Shown here in pieces: positions 4,508 to 11,728 of a stretch of 14,480 bases of DNA. Under the pieces are notes generated by a model. It was not told the DNA's origin. It ran no database searches and saw only the letters and a list, made by a program, of their open reading frames with translations. Made by a program: the position numbers and the translations under genes. Numbering within the stretch: the first letter of the stretch is position 1; each line of letters begins with the position of its first letter. This stretch comes from Candidatus Izemoplasma sp. (lineage in GTDB: Bacteria; Bacillota_I; Bacilli_A; Izemoplasmatales; Izemoplasmataceae), in assembly GCA_007116205.1 (NCBI GenBank), contig SKIY01000026.1, forward strand, positions 1 through 14,480. Direction: 5' to 3'.

Positions 4508-5701
4508 ATGAAATCGATACGTGAGTTGTACAAGATAGGACGCGGTCCTTCGAGCTCTCATACGATGGGACCAGCAAAGGCTTGTCAAGTCTTTATGAAG
4601 CGCTATCCTGCCGATCACTATCGAGTTATTTTATATGGTTCTTTAAGTTTGACAGGAAAAGGGCATTTGACAGATCAGGTCATTAAAGAAACACTTAAAA
4701 ATGTCGATGTGATTTTTAGCAGTGATTTTATTGAAGACCATCCGAATACGATGGATTTAATTGCATATAAAGATAAAACTGAAGTTGGTCGCGCCCGCGT
4801 TTACAGTATTGGTGGGGGAATCATTCGTTTTGAGGGTGAAACATTTGAAGAAACGGAGCATGTTTATCCGCATCAATCTTTTCAAGAGATTAAAACATAC
4901 TGTATGAAGGAAAAGATTTCTTTACCAGACTATGTTTTACGTTTTGAGGATGCTTCAATTGTTTCTTTTTTAGAAACTATATGGGAAGCGATGCAATCAT
5001 CAATTGAAAACGGGTTGTCGCGTGATGGCGTTTTACCGGGCGCATTAAAAGTCGAGCGTAAAGCACGACATTTATTTGTGAATGTGATGAAAAATGAGCC
5101 TGCGGAGATTTTTGAAAACCGTATGGTTAGCGCATATGCTTTTGCGGTTAATGAGACGAATGCAAGTGGTGGGTTTGTTGTTACGGCACCGACGTGTGGT
5201 GCGAGTGGGACTTTACCTGCGGTGCTTAAATATATGTCAGAAAGACATCGTTTTAGTAAGCGGAAAGTACTTCGGGCACTGATGACTGCGGGTATTATTG
5301 GAAATGTTATTAAACATAATGCTTCTATAAGTGGTGCTGAAGCAGGGTGTCAAGCTGAGGTTGGTAGTGCTTGTAGCATGGCTGCTGCGGCACATGCACA
5401 GTTATTCAATTTATCGCTAAATCAAATTGAGTATGCTGCGGAGATTGCACTTGAACATCATTTGGGATTGACTTGTGATCCGATATTAGGGTATGTACAG
5501 ATTCCTTGTATTGAACGCAATGCTGTAGCGGCATTACGTGCGATTGATGCATGTGGCTTAGCATATTTTTTAAGTGATTCTAGAAAAATAGATTTTGACA
5601 CGGTTGTTGAAACGATGTTTGAAACGGGAAAAGATATGCCGGCAAACTATCGCGAGACAAGCTGTGGTGGGTTAGCAAAGCGTTACAAGGTTGATTCGTA
5701 G
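4508..5701 (+). CDS. sdaA: L-serine dehydratase (ammonia-lyase), iron-sulfur type, single chain
   Basis: Converts L-serine to pyruvate and ammonia with a [4Fe-4S] cluster, in the cytoplasm. At 397 residues, a shortened beta domain (1 to ~145; SIRELYKIGRGPSSSHTMGP at the start) is fused to the alpha domain (~160 onward; APTCGASGTLPAV, then GAEAGCQAEVGSACSMAAAA and LTCDPILGYVQIPCIERN). Cys281, Cys323 and Cys334 have spacings of 42 and 11, the same as the three cluster ligands of the characterised Legionella enzyme. The fourth ligand there is the last residue; here the C-terminus (KVDS) has no Cys and the nearest is Cys386 in ETSCGGLA. Start ATG 4508 follows GGAGG (4499-4503) and fits the promoter. 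The methyltransferase gene follows after eight bases, so the two are probably cotranscribed. Confidence 0.93.
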   Translation: MKSIRELYKIGRGPSSSHTMGPAKACQVFMKRYPADHYRVILYGSLSLTGKGHLTDQVIKETLKNVDVIFSSDFIEDHPNTMDLIAYKDKTEVGRARVYSIGGGIIRFEGETFEETEHVYPHQSFQEIKTYCMKEKISLPDYVLRFEDASIVSFLETIWEAMQSSIENGLSRDGVLPGALKVERKARHLFVNVMKNEPAEIFENRMVSAYAFAVNETNASGGFVVTAPTCGASGTLPAVLKYMSERHRFSKRKVLRALMTAGIIGNVIKHNASISGAEAGCQAEVGSACSMAAAAHAQLFNLSLNQIEYAAEIALEHHLGLTCDPILGYVQIPCIERNAVAALRAIDACGLAYFLSDSRKIDFDTVVETMFETGKDMPANYRETSCGGLAKRYKVDS

Positions 5702-5709
5702 GAAGAGAG

Positions 5710-7068
5710 TTGATACAAGTGGTTGAGAAAAATGGCTATTACGAAGTTGAATTCACTGACTTAACACATGATGCTATGGGTGTTTGTAAAGTTGGCGATT
5801 TTCCTATTTTCGTTAAAGACGCCTTAAAAGGTGAAAAAGCGTTAATAAAAGTTATTAAATTGAATAAAAATTTTGGGTTTGGTAGATTGATAGAGTTGTT
5901 GTTGGAGTCACCATTTAGAAAAATCCCTATTTGTGAACATTATCAAGAGTGTGGTGGTTGTAATACGATGCATATGAACTACCAAACACAATTGGATTTC
6001 AAAAAGTATCGAACGGCTGAAACATTGCGCAAACTTGGTCGTATCGAAACTAAGGTTCATGATACGGTAGGGATGAGTAATCCATACTATTACCGAAATA
6101 AAGCGATTATTCCTTTTAGTGAACGTAACGGTAAAATTATTGGTGGCTTGTATCGTGCACGTTCACATGAAATTGTAAATATTAAGCGCTGTCACATATT
6201 TCCTAAGGTTGTAAGTGATATGGTTCGATTTTTCCGTGCTTTATTTACGGAACTGAAATTGGAAATGTATGATGAGACTACGCATCAAGGATTGGTCCGT
6301 GGGGTGATGTTCAGACATAGTCGTGATCAAGCACGTTTTAGTGTTACATTAATTACAACTTCAGGACGTTTCCCTGAACGGGATGAAATTGTCAAACGTT
6401 TAATTGAGCGATACCCTATGGTTGTTTCGGTTATTCAAAACGTCAATCCGGATCAGACGAATGTAATGTTGGGTGCGAAATCTAAGGTTTTATACGGAAA
6501 AGATGTTATTGAAGATAGTTTGTTAGGTATCGATTATGAAGTGTCACACCGCTCTTTTTATCAAGTAAACCCTGAACAAACAGAGTTGCTTTATAAAAAA
6601 GCAATGAAATATGCTGCTTTAAAGCCTACGGATGTTGTGGTGGACGCTTATTGTGGTATTGGAACTATTGGGTTAACGGCGGCTTCAAAGGTCGCAGAAG
6701 TTATAGGGATTGAAGAGATTAAAGATGCGATTAAAAATGCGCAACAAAATGCAAAAAATAATAACTTAAAGAATGTCCGTTTTATATTAGGAAAAGTAGA
6801 AGATGTACTACCGCAATTAAAAGAAAAACCAAATGTTTTATTTATTGATCCACCACGCAAAGGTGTGGATAAAAAGGTTTTAGAAAGTATTATTAAAGAA
6901 AAAATACCACGCGTGGTTTATATTTCTTGTAATGTTTCTACGCTTGCACGGGATTTAAACTTCTTGCAAGCAAATAATTATAAAATTGTTGAAGTAACAC
7001 CGTTTGATATGTTCCCTCAAACAGCGCATATTGAGACGGTGACACTTATTGAACGAATAAAAGAGTAG
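5710..7068 (+). CDS. TRAM-domain 23S rRNA (uracil-C5)-methyltransferase, RlmD/RlmCD family
   Basis: A 452-residue SAM-dependent enzyme that would methylate C5 of uridines in 23S rRNA. Domains: N-terminal TRAM RNA-binding domain (about 5-65), [4Fe-4S] cysteines C75, C81, C84 (CEHYQECGGC) and C161, central RNA-binding domain, and a C-terminal Rossmann methyltransferase domain with motif I VDAYCGIGTIG (311-321), DPPRKG (380-385), catalytic Cys407 in SCNVSTLARD and the general base Glu442 in AHIETV. All catalytic residues are present. Start is TTG 5710, six bases after AGGA (5700-5703); GTG 5719 is the alternative. It sits eight bases after sdaA. The fluoride riboswitch begins six bases after its stop. 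A paralogue is encoded at 9564-10931, so the exact target uridine (U747, U1939 or both) cannot be assigned. Confidence 0.92.
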   Translation: MIQVVEKNGYYEVEFTDLTHDAMGVCKVGDFPIFVKDALKGEKALIKVIKLNKNFGFGRLIELLLESPFRKIPICEHYQECGGCNTMHMNYQTQLDFKKYRTAETLRKLGRIETKVHDTVGMSNPYYYRNKAIIPFSERNGKIIGGLYRARSHEIVNIKRCHIFPKVVSDMVRFFRALFTELKLEMYDETTHQGLVRGVMFRHSRDQARFSVTLITTSGRFPERDEIVKRLIERYPMVVSVIQNVNPDQTNVMLGAKSKVLYGKDVIEDSLLGIDYEVSHRSFYQVNPEQTELLYKKAMKYAALKPTDVVVDAYCGIGTIGLTAASKVAEVIGIEEIKDAIKNAQQNAKNNNLKNVRFILGKVEDVLPQLKEKPNVLFIDPPRKGVDKKVLESIIKEKIPRVVYISCNVSTLARDLNFLQANNYKIVEVTPFDMFPQTAHIETVTLIERIKE

Positions 7069-7073
7069 TTTGG

Positions 7074-7136
7074 TATGCATTTACCGGCGATGGTGTTCGC
7101 CATTAACCGCAAGTAATTGCTGATGACACCTGCATA
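7074..7136 (+). promoter_or_regulatory. Fluoride riboswitch (crcB RNA motif) aptamer
   Basis: The conserved core is unmistakable: GGCGA (7086-7090) and TCGCC (7097-7101) form a stem whose loop GGTGT (7092-7096) pairs with ACACC (7126-7130) as a pseudoknot, with TGATG just before the 3' strand. A small hairpin GCAA-GTAA-TTGC (7109-7120) lies between. The outer stem is TATGCA (7074-7079) with TGCATA (7131-7136). That 3' strand is also the 5' arm of the terminator that follows, so a folded, fluoride-bound aptamer should prevent termination and turn the antiporter gene on. No clear promoter is seen directly upstream; transcription probably arrives from the methyltransferase gene. Confidence 0.94.
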
Positions 7137-7162
7137 TAGCTTTTTGTTATGTGCAGTTTTTT
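7130..7162 (+). terminator. Riboswitch-controlled intrinsic terminator
   Basis: CTGCATATA (7130-7138) pairs with TATGTGCAG (7148-7156, one G-U pair), followed by six T residues (7157-7162). Its 5' arm overlaps the outer stem of the fluoride aptamer and the last base of the pseudoknot strand, so the two structures exclude each other. This is the expression platform. Confidence 0.88.
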
Positions 7163-7183
7163 CATGAAGAGGAAGTGATTCTT

Positions 7184-8371
7184 TTGATGTTAAGTTTGGC
7201 ATATATCATTGTTTTAGGTTTATTAGGCGCATATGTGTTTCGTTTTTTGCGATTGCCAGGATTAATTGGGATGCTTTTAGTAGGGATATTAATAGGGCCG
7301 AGTGGGTTCGATTTATTAGAAGCACCCCTTTTGTTAATTAGTGAAGACCTTCGGAAGATTGCTTTAATCATTATTTTGTTAAGAGCGGGTTTAGGGTTAA
7401 ATCGAGAGGCGGTTGCATCGATTGGGAAACGCGCTTCTGCGCTAAGTGTTATACCGTTATTACTTGAAGGCACTGTGGTCATGGTTTTAGCTGTGCTTTT
7501 GTTTGGTTTTGATTTTATTCAAGGGGGCATGCTGGGCTTTATTGTTGCGGCGGTATCTCCGGCGGTAATCGTTCCAGCGATGCTTCGGTTGATGCGTGAT
7601 AATATTGGTATGAAAAAACGTATTCCTGTACTTGTTTTATCCTCAGCAAGCGTTGATGATGTCATTGCGATCACTATATTTTCTGCGTTTTTAAGCGTCT
7701 ATTTTTCACAGACGTTGAATATTGTTGCGTATGTGTACCGCATCCCATTATCGATATCCTTGGGGGTATTATTAGGGGTTGGTGTTGGATATGTGTTTGT
7801 TAGGTTTTTTAAACGGTATCATGTACGAGACACTAAAAAAATATTGATATTGATTGCTGCAGGCATATTGATGGTAAGTCTTACTGAAGTCATCGCGGAT
7901 TATGTTATGGTGGCATCTTTACTTGGTGTAATGACATTAGGGATTATGATTCGTGAGAAAAATATGACCCTAGGAAAACGGTTATCTATTAAGTTAGATA
8001 AAGTGTGGGTATTTGCGGAATTGTTTTTGTTTGTGTTAGTTGGGGCATCTTTGAATGTGAGTGTGGCTTTAGAGGCAGGCATATTTGGCATTATTATTGT
8101 TGTTTGCGGGGTTATCGCTAGGAGTATTGGTGTTTTCCTTGCAACGATTTTAACGGATTTTACGATATCTGAAAAATGGTTTATTGTTTTTAGTTATATA
8201 CCTAAAGCTACGGTGCAAGCTGCAGTGGGATCAATTCCGTTATCCCTTGGTGTAGCGGGTGGAGAGATTATTTTGGCGGTTGCCGTGATAGCGATTTTAA
8301 TCACCGCTCCCATTGGGTCGATATTGATTCAGTTTACTGCTAAAAAGTTATTAGAAGAGGCAACGGAGTAA
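7184..8371 (+). CDS. Cation/proton antiporter (CPA superfamily), fluoride-riboswitch controlled
   Basis: A ~395-residue integral membrane protein of the Na_H_Exchanger type with about 12 hydrophobic segments. Visible family motifs: RLPGLIGMLLVGILIGPSG near the N-terminus, LLRAGLGLNREAV, AAVSPAVIVPAML and the paired acidic residues SVDDVIAI (Asp158-Asp159 counted from TTG 7184), the expected ion-binding site in the membrane core. Start: GGAAGTGAT (7171-7179) favours TTG 7184, with ATG 7187 as the alternative; the GTG at 7151 lies inside the terminator. Antiporter-like genes are among those known to follow fluoride riboswitches, along with Fluc/CrcB and CLC-F, so a role in fluoride tolerance is the strongest inference. 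The transported ion is not shown by sequence: it could export F- directly or restore proton/cation balance. Confidence 0.9.
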   Translation: MMLSLAYIIVLGLLGAYVFRFLRLPGLIGMLLVGILIGPSGFDLLEAPLLLISEDLRKIALIIILLRAGLGLNREAVASIGKRASALSVIPLLLEGTVVMVLAVLLFGFDFIQGGMLGFIVAAVSPAVIVPAMLRLMRDNIGMKKRIPVLVLSSASVDDVIAITIFSAFLSVYFSQTLNIVAYVYRIPLSISLGVLLGVGVGYVFVRFFKRYHVRDTKKILILIAAGILMVSLTEVIADYVMVASLLGVMTLGIMIREKNMTLGKRLSIKLDKVWVFAELFLFVLVGASLNVSVALEAGIFGIIIVVCGVIARSIGVFLATILTDFTISEKWFIVFSYIPKATVQAAVGSIPLSLGVAGGEIILAVAVIAILITAPIGSILIQFTAKKLLEEATE

Positions 8372-8379
8372 CTGTTATA

Positions 8380-8408
8380 TTGTCATAAAATTTACCGTGT
8401 GATACACT
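8380..8408 (+). promoter_or_regulatory. Promoter of the EEP-family enzyme gene
   Basis: TTGTCA (8380-8385) and TACACT (8403-8408) are separated by 17 bp, and a TGn extension (8400-8402) precedes the -10 box. Start would be near 8415. It suggests the EEP gene and the methyltransferase after it can be expressed without fluoride. Confidence 0.6.
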
Positions 8409-8437
8409 ATAGGTAATCAAGTAAGGGAGCGATGTTT

Positions 8438-9535
8438 ATGCGAGTTATTTTCAGAGTTTTTGTTAGGGTTGTTGTCGTGTTTGGTATTTTTATTGGGCTC
8501 GTGCTCGCTTTGTTAACGATTACTGAGTATCGTCCAGATGATATTGAAGTGTTGACGATAGAAAACAACGGTAATGCCACGTTAGAGATAGGGTCGTCAT
8601 TAACGCTGATGACTTTTAATATTGGGTATGCTGGACTTGGGGAAGATGAAGATTTTATTTTAGATGGTGGATCGAAGGCACGGCCGAATAGTTTAGAAGT
8701 GGTTGAAGGGTATTTCGATGGTATTTTAGATGTGTTGAAGACGCATTCTGCAGATATTTACTTATTACAGGAAGTGGATTTACGTGCGCGAAGAAGCTAT
8801 AATTTAAATCAAGTTGATTTGATACATGATCATTTAGGTAATGATTTTAGTTCAACGTTTGCTTATAATTTTAAAGCGGTTTTTGTGCCGTTTCCCATAT
8901 CTTTTACTGATTATATTGGGCCGGTAGAGAGTGGGCTACAAACATTGTCTCGCTATCAGATTGAGTCTAGTGAGAGACACCAGTTTCCTGGGAGCTTTTC
9001 ATGGCCTTTAAGGGTAGCGAATTTAAAACGCGCGATGCTGATTTCTCGTTTTGAAGTTGAAAATACCGATAAAGAGTTAGTGATTGTGAATTTACATATG
9101 TCGGCATATGATTCTGATGGTTCTTTGCGGGAAGCTGAAATGGCATATTTAAGAGCTTTTATGGAGGCAGAATATGCGCTTGGGAATTATGTTATTATAG
9201 GTGGAGATTTCAATCAAACGTTCCCAAGTGTAGTGGATAATGAAGTTACACGGATGCGCATTCCTGAAGATGATGATGCGTATTATGTTGCTTTTCCGAT
9301 TGAAGATAGTTTTTTACCAAATGGATTTGTGTATGCGATTGATGAAACCTTACCAACGTGTCGCTTGTTGAATCAATCATATAATCCAGGTAGTGAAGGA
9401 ACACAATATTATATTATCGATGGGTTTATGGTATCTGATAATATACAAGTGGATAATGTATATACGGTGGATCATGGGTTTGCCTACAGTGACCATAATC
9501 CTGTTATGTTGGAAATTACGTTGTTGTTAGAATAA
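8438..9535 (+). CDS. Membrane-anchored endonuclease/exonuclease/phosphatase-fold enzyme
   Basis: A 365-residue protein with an N-terminal membrane segment (about residues 8-28) followed by an extracytoplasmic EEP domain. Metal and catalytic motifs are all visible: TFNIG (Asn61), LLQEVD (Glu112), NLHMS (Asn218, His220), GGDFN (Asp257, Asn259) and SDHNP (Asp352, His353). The fold covers Mg-dependent nucleases, phosphodiesterases and sphingomyelinases; nothing here decides the substrate. The N-terminus has no cleavage site that I can identify, so I read it as an uncleaved anchor. Start ATG 8438 is eight bases after AAGGGAG (8423-8429); ATG 8432 is too close. It has its own promoter and ends 28 bases before the second methyltransferase gene, probably cotranscribed with it. 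Confidence 0.85.
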   Translation: MRVIFRVFVRVVVVFGIFIGLVLALLTITEYRPDDIEVLTIENNGNATLEIGSSLTLMTFNIGYAGLGEDEDFILDGGSKARPNSLEVVEGYFDGILDVLKTHSADIYLLQEVDLRARRSYNLNQVDLIHDHLGNDFSSTFAYNFKAVFVPFPISFTDYIGPVESGLQTLSRYQIESSERHQFPGSFSWPLRVANLKRAMLISRFEVENTDKELVIVNLHMSAYDSDGSLREAEMAYLRAFMEAEYALGNYVIIGGDFNQTFPSVVDNEVTRMRIPEDDDAYYVAFPIEDSFLPNGFVYAIDETLPTCRLLNQSYNPGSEGTQYYIIDGFMVSDNIQVDNVYTVDHGFAYSDHNPVMLEITLLLE

Positions 9536-9563
9536 ATATAGTAGAAAGCATTAGAGGTGTGTT

Positions 9564-10931
9564 ATGAAAACAGAGTTAGTAAAAAATCAAGAAGTATTAA
9601 TAACGATTAAAAAAATTGGTATTAATGGTGAAGGTATTGGATATTATAAAAGGTTAGCAGTTTTTGTTGATGGGGTATTTCCACCAGAAGAAGTCGTTGT
9701 TAAGATTGAGTCAATTCACCGTGGATATGCTGTTGCGAAGGCGGTTCGAGTAAAAAAGCGTGCTTTTTACCGTGATCGGCCTTTTTGTAAGCATTATGAT
9801 GTTTGTGGAGGGTGTCAGCTGCAGCATGTTAAATACGAAGAACAGTTGCGATTAAAAGAAGATTTGTTGAAACAAGCATTTGAGCGATACACACAGGTAG
9901 ATTTAAAAAAGGTTAAGTTTTATCCTTTTACAGCGGTTGTTAAACCAAGACATTATCGCTTGAAGGCACAAATGCCTGTTCGTAATACTGATCACGGGCT
10001 TGTGACAGGACTTTATAAAAAGAACTCAACTGATTTGGTTGATGTTTTGGAATGTCCGGTGCAAGACCAAGAGATTAACCGCATTAACCAGCGTGTTCTT
10101 GAACTGTGTGATACGTATAAAATATATGCATTTGATCCGACAGATATGCGCGGAATGCTTCGGTATATTGTGACGAGAAAAAGTGCTTTTAATAATACGT
10201 TACAAATTACATTGGTTGTGACTATTTACAATAAAGCATTGCAACCACTTGCTAAAGATATTTTGGCGCTTCCAGGTGTTGAGAGTGTTGCGATATCGAA
10301 AAATCATGATGCGAAAAATCACGCTATTTTTGGAGACACTTATGAGATTTTAGCAGGTTCTGACACGATTATAGAGGCGATTGGGCCGGTGAAGTTTGCT
10401 TTGAACCCTAAGGCTTTTTTCCAACTTAATCCTGAAGAAGCAGCAAAAATGTATGACTATATTCGCGGTTTATTTGATGAGAAGAAGGATAGGGCGTTAC
10501 TTGATATATATACGGGAAGTGGGGCGATGGCACTTTATTTTTCTGAACAGTTTGACCGTGTTGTAGGGATTGACCAAAGCCATGATTCGATTAAGAGTGC
10601 CAACGAAAATAAAAAACTCAATAAAATTAAAAATACCCATTTTTATCAAGGCGATGCACATGAAGAGCTGGTTAAACTTTACGATAAAGGACTAGACTTT
10701 GATGTTTGTGTGTTTGATCCACCACGTACGGGGTTAGATGATAAAATGATTGATTTGTTAATGCGTAAACCAATTAAAAAATTGATTTATGTGTCGTGTA
10801 ATCCAAGTACGCTTGCAAAAAATATTAAGCATTTGAGTCGTAAGTATGCGGTGAAATCGGTTATGCCTTTTGATATGTTTCCACAAACTAGTCACATTGA
10901 AAGTGTTGTTATGTTAGAGTTAAAGAAATAA
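9564..10931 (+). CDS. Second TRAM-domain 23S rRNA (uracil-C5)-methyltransferase
   Basis: A 455-residue paralogue of the enzyme at 5710-7068 with the same layout: TRAM domain (about 5-65), [4Fe-4S] cysteines C75, C81, C84 (CKHYDVCGGC) and C164, and a C-terminal SAM-dependent domain with LLDIYTGSGAM (312-322), DPPRTG (385-390), catalytic Cys412 in SCNPSTLAKN and Glu446 in SHIESV. No key residue is missing. The first three cluster cysteines fall at the same residue numbers as in the paralogue. Start ATG 9564 follows AGAGGTG (9553-9559). Low-GC Gram-positives such as Bacillus subtilis carry two such genes; one (RlmCD) modifies U747 and U1939, the role of the other is less clear. Which is which cannot be decided here. 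Confidence 0.92.
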   Translation: MKTELVKNQEVLITIKKIGINGEGIGYYKRLAVFVDGVFPPEEVVVKIESIHRGYAVAKAVRVKKRAFYRDRPFCKHYDVCGGCQLQHVKYEEQLRLKEDLLKQAFERYTQVDLKKVKFYPFTAVVKPRHYRLKAQMPVRNTDHGLVTGLYKKNSTDLVDVLECPVQDQEINRINQRVLELCDTYKIYAFDPTDMRGMLRYIVTRKSAFNNTLQITLVVTIYNKALQPLAKDILALPGVESVAISKNHDAKNHAIFGDTYEILAGSDTIIEAIGPVKFALNPKAFFQLNPEEAAKMYDYIRGLFDEKKDRALLDIYTGSGAMALYFSEQFDRVVGIDQSHDSIKSANENKKLNKIKNTHFYQGDAHEELVKLYDKGLDFDVCVFDPPRTGLDDKMIDLLMRKPIKKLIYVSCNPSTLAKNIKHLSRKYAVKSVMPFDMFPQTSHIESVVMLELKK

Positions 10932-10958
10932 GTGAGTTTTTAAAGAAATGTTGACAAT

Positions 10959-11006
10959 AAAAGCACCTCATCTAAATACGTTCAGATGAAGTGCTTTTTT
11001 ATTTTT
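10959..11006. terminator. Bidirectional intrinsic terminator between convergent genes
   Basis: GCAC (10963-10966) and TCATCT (10968-10973) pair with AGATGA (10984-10989) and GTGC (10991-10994), with one C/A mismatch. T residues follow on the + strand (10995-11000, 11002-11006) and an A-run (10959-10962) supplies the U-run for the minus strand. It serves both the methyltransferase and the TetR gene. Confidence 0.88.
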
Positions 11007-11010
11007 GCTA

Positions 11011-11607
11011 TTATTGAATGATTTTTAAAAGTTCTTTTATATATTTTTCTCTAAATGAGCTCTGTTTAAGGGTATTGATTTGTTGGGGATCATTGTCAGT
11101 AACAATTTGTAAAAAGAACGGTAGTGTAAAGCTAGAAAACAGTAACATATATTTGGCTTCTAATGTTTCTTTGTCGTTTATATGTGTGGATTCTGAAAGG
11201 TGATTTAATATTATTTCTTTAAATGATGATTGGGTAAAGAATGCGTTAATTAGATGGGTTGCGTGTTTATCTTGGGTTTTTTCATTTAAAAAGAGGTGTT
11301 TTATGATACCGATGTTTTCTGTGGTAAACGTATAGATAGTATCGATCATTATTTTTAGAATTTCCTCTGGAGGTGTAGTATTTGGAAGGGTTTCTAATGT
11401 CTTTTTAGTGAGGGTTTGTATCTCCTCTATAATATCTTCGATAACAATTGTTAGTAGTGCATCTTTAGAGCCAAAATGGTAGTTGACCGCCGCGATGTTT
11501 ATGTAACAAGCATCTGCGATGTCTTTGATTGTTATTTGACCATTTTGTTTAAGCAGTGATTTTGTGCTTTGTATAATTTTTTGTTTAACCTCGTGTGATT
11601 TACTCAT
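11011..11607 (-). CDS. TetR/AcrR-family transcriptional regulator, divergent from the MMPL exporter
   Basis: A 198-residue protein on the minus strand. The N-terminal domain (about residues 5-50) contains the helix-turn-helix ITIKDIADACYINIAAVNYH followed by FGSKDALL, the classic TetR end of the recognition helix. The rest is helical with no recognisable ligand site. The start is ATG at 11607, preceded on the minus strand by AAGGAG seven bases away; an in-frame ATG at 11652 would add 15 residues but has no good ribosome binding site. It is the only minus-strand gene in the window and is transcribed away from the exporter gene at 11729, with a shared control region between. It most likely represses itself and the exporter. 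Confidence 0.9.
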   Translation of the reverse strand: MSKSHEVKQKIIQSTKSLLKQNGQITIKDIADACYINIAAVNYHFGSKDALLTIVIEDIIEEIQTLTKKTLETLPNTTPPEEILKIMIDTIYTFTTENIGIIKHLFLNEKTQDKHATHLINAFFTQSSFKEIILNHLSESTHINDKETLEAKYMLLFSSFTLPFFLQIVTDNDPQQINTLKQSSFREKYIKELLKIIQ

Positions 11608-11655
11608 AATAGTCTCCTTACATATGGTTTTAAAAGTGATTTCAAATAGCATTTA

Positions 11656-11700
11656 TATTGTTATTATACAATAATCCACTTAAAATTAAAATAGCTATTT
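11656..11700. promoter_or_regulatory. Divergent promoters and palindromic operators between tetR and the MMPL gene
   Basis: For the exporter: TTGTTA (11658-11663) and TAAAAT (11681-11686) with 17-bp spacing. For tetR on the minus strand: a perfect TATAAT at 11668-11663 with a weak -35. Two inverted repeats overlie them: TATTGT-N6-ACAATA (11656-11673), across the tetR -10, and the perfect 12-bp AAATAGCTATTT (11689-11700), at the predicted exporter start and tetR -35. A further AAATAGC copy lies at 11644-11650. Binding is inferred from position. Confidence 0.55.
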
Positions 11701-11728
11701 AAAACATTCATTTAAAAGAGGGATAATG

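Noticed and set aside
4434..4511. A 25-codon hydrophobic ORF just upstream of the serine dehydratase gene whose TGA overlaps the next ATG (ATGA).
   Set aside because: Its only Shine-Dalgarno-like run, AAAGGGGGG, touches the ATG with no spacing. It starts right after a terminator, and the extended -10 promoter of the dehydratase gene lies inside it, so no transcript would carry its start.
7162..7482. Minus-strand ORF of 106 codons opposite the antiporter N-terminus.
   Set aside because: The + strand frame has antiporter motifs and riboswitch control; the antisense frame is low-complexity Asn/Lys/Ile-rich shadow sequence.
10951..10956. A perfect TTGACA after the second methyltransferase gene.
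   Set aside because: No -10 box follows at a suitable distance and the bidirectional terminator starts three bases later.
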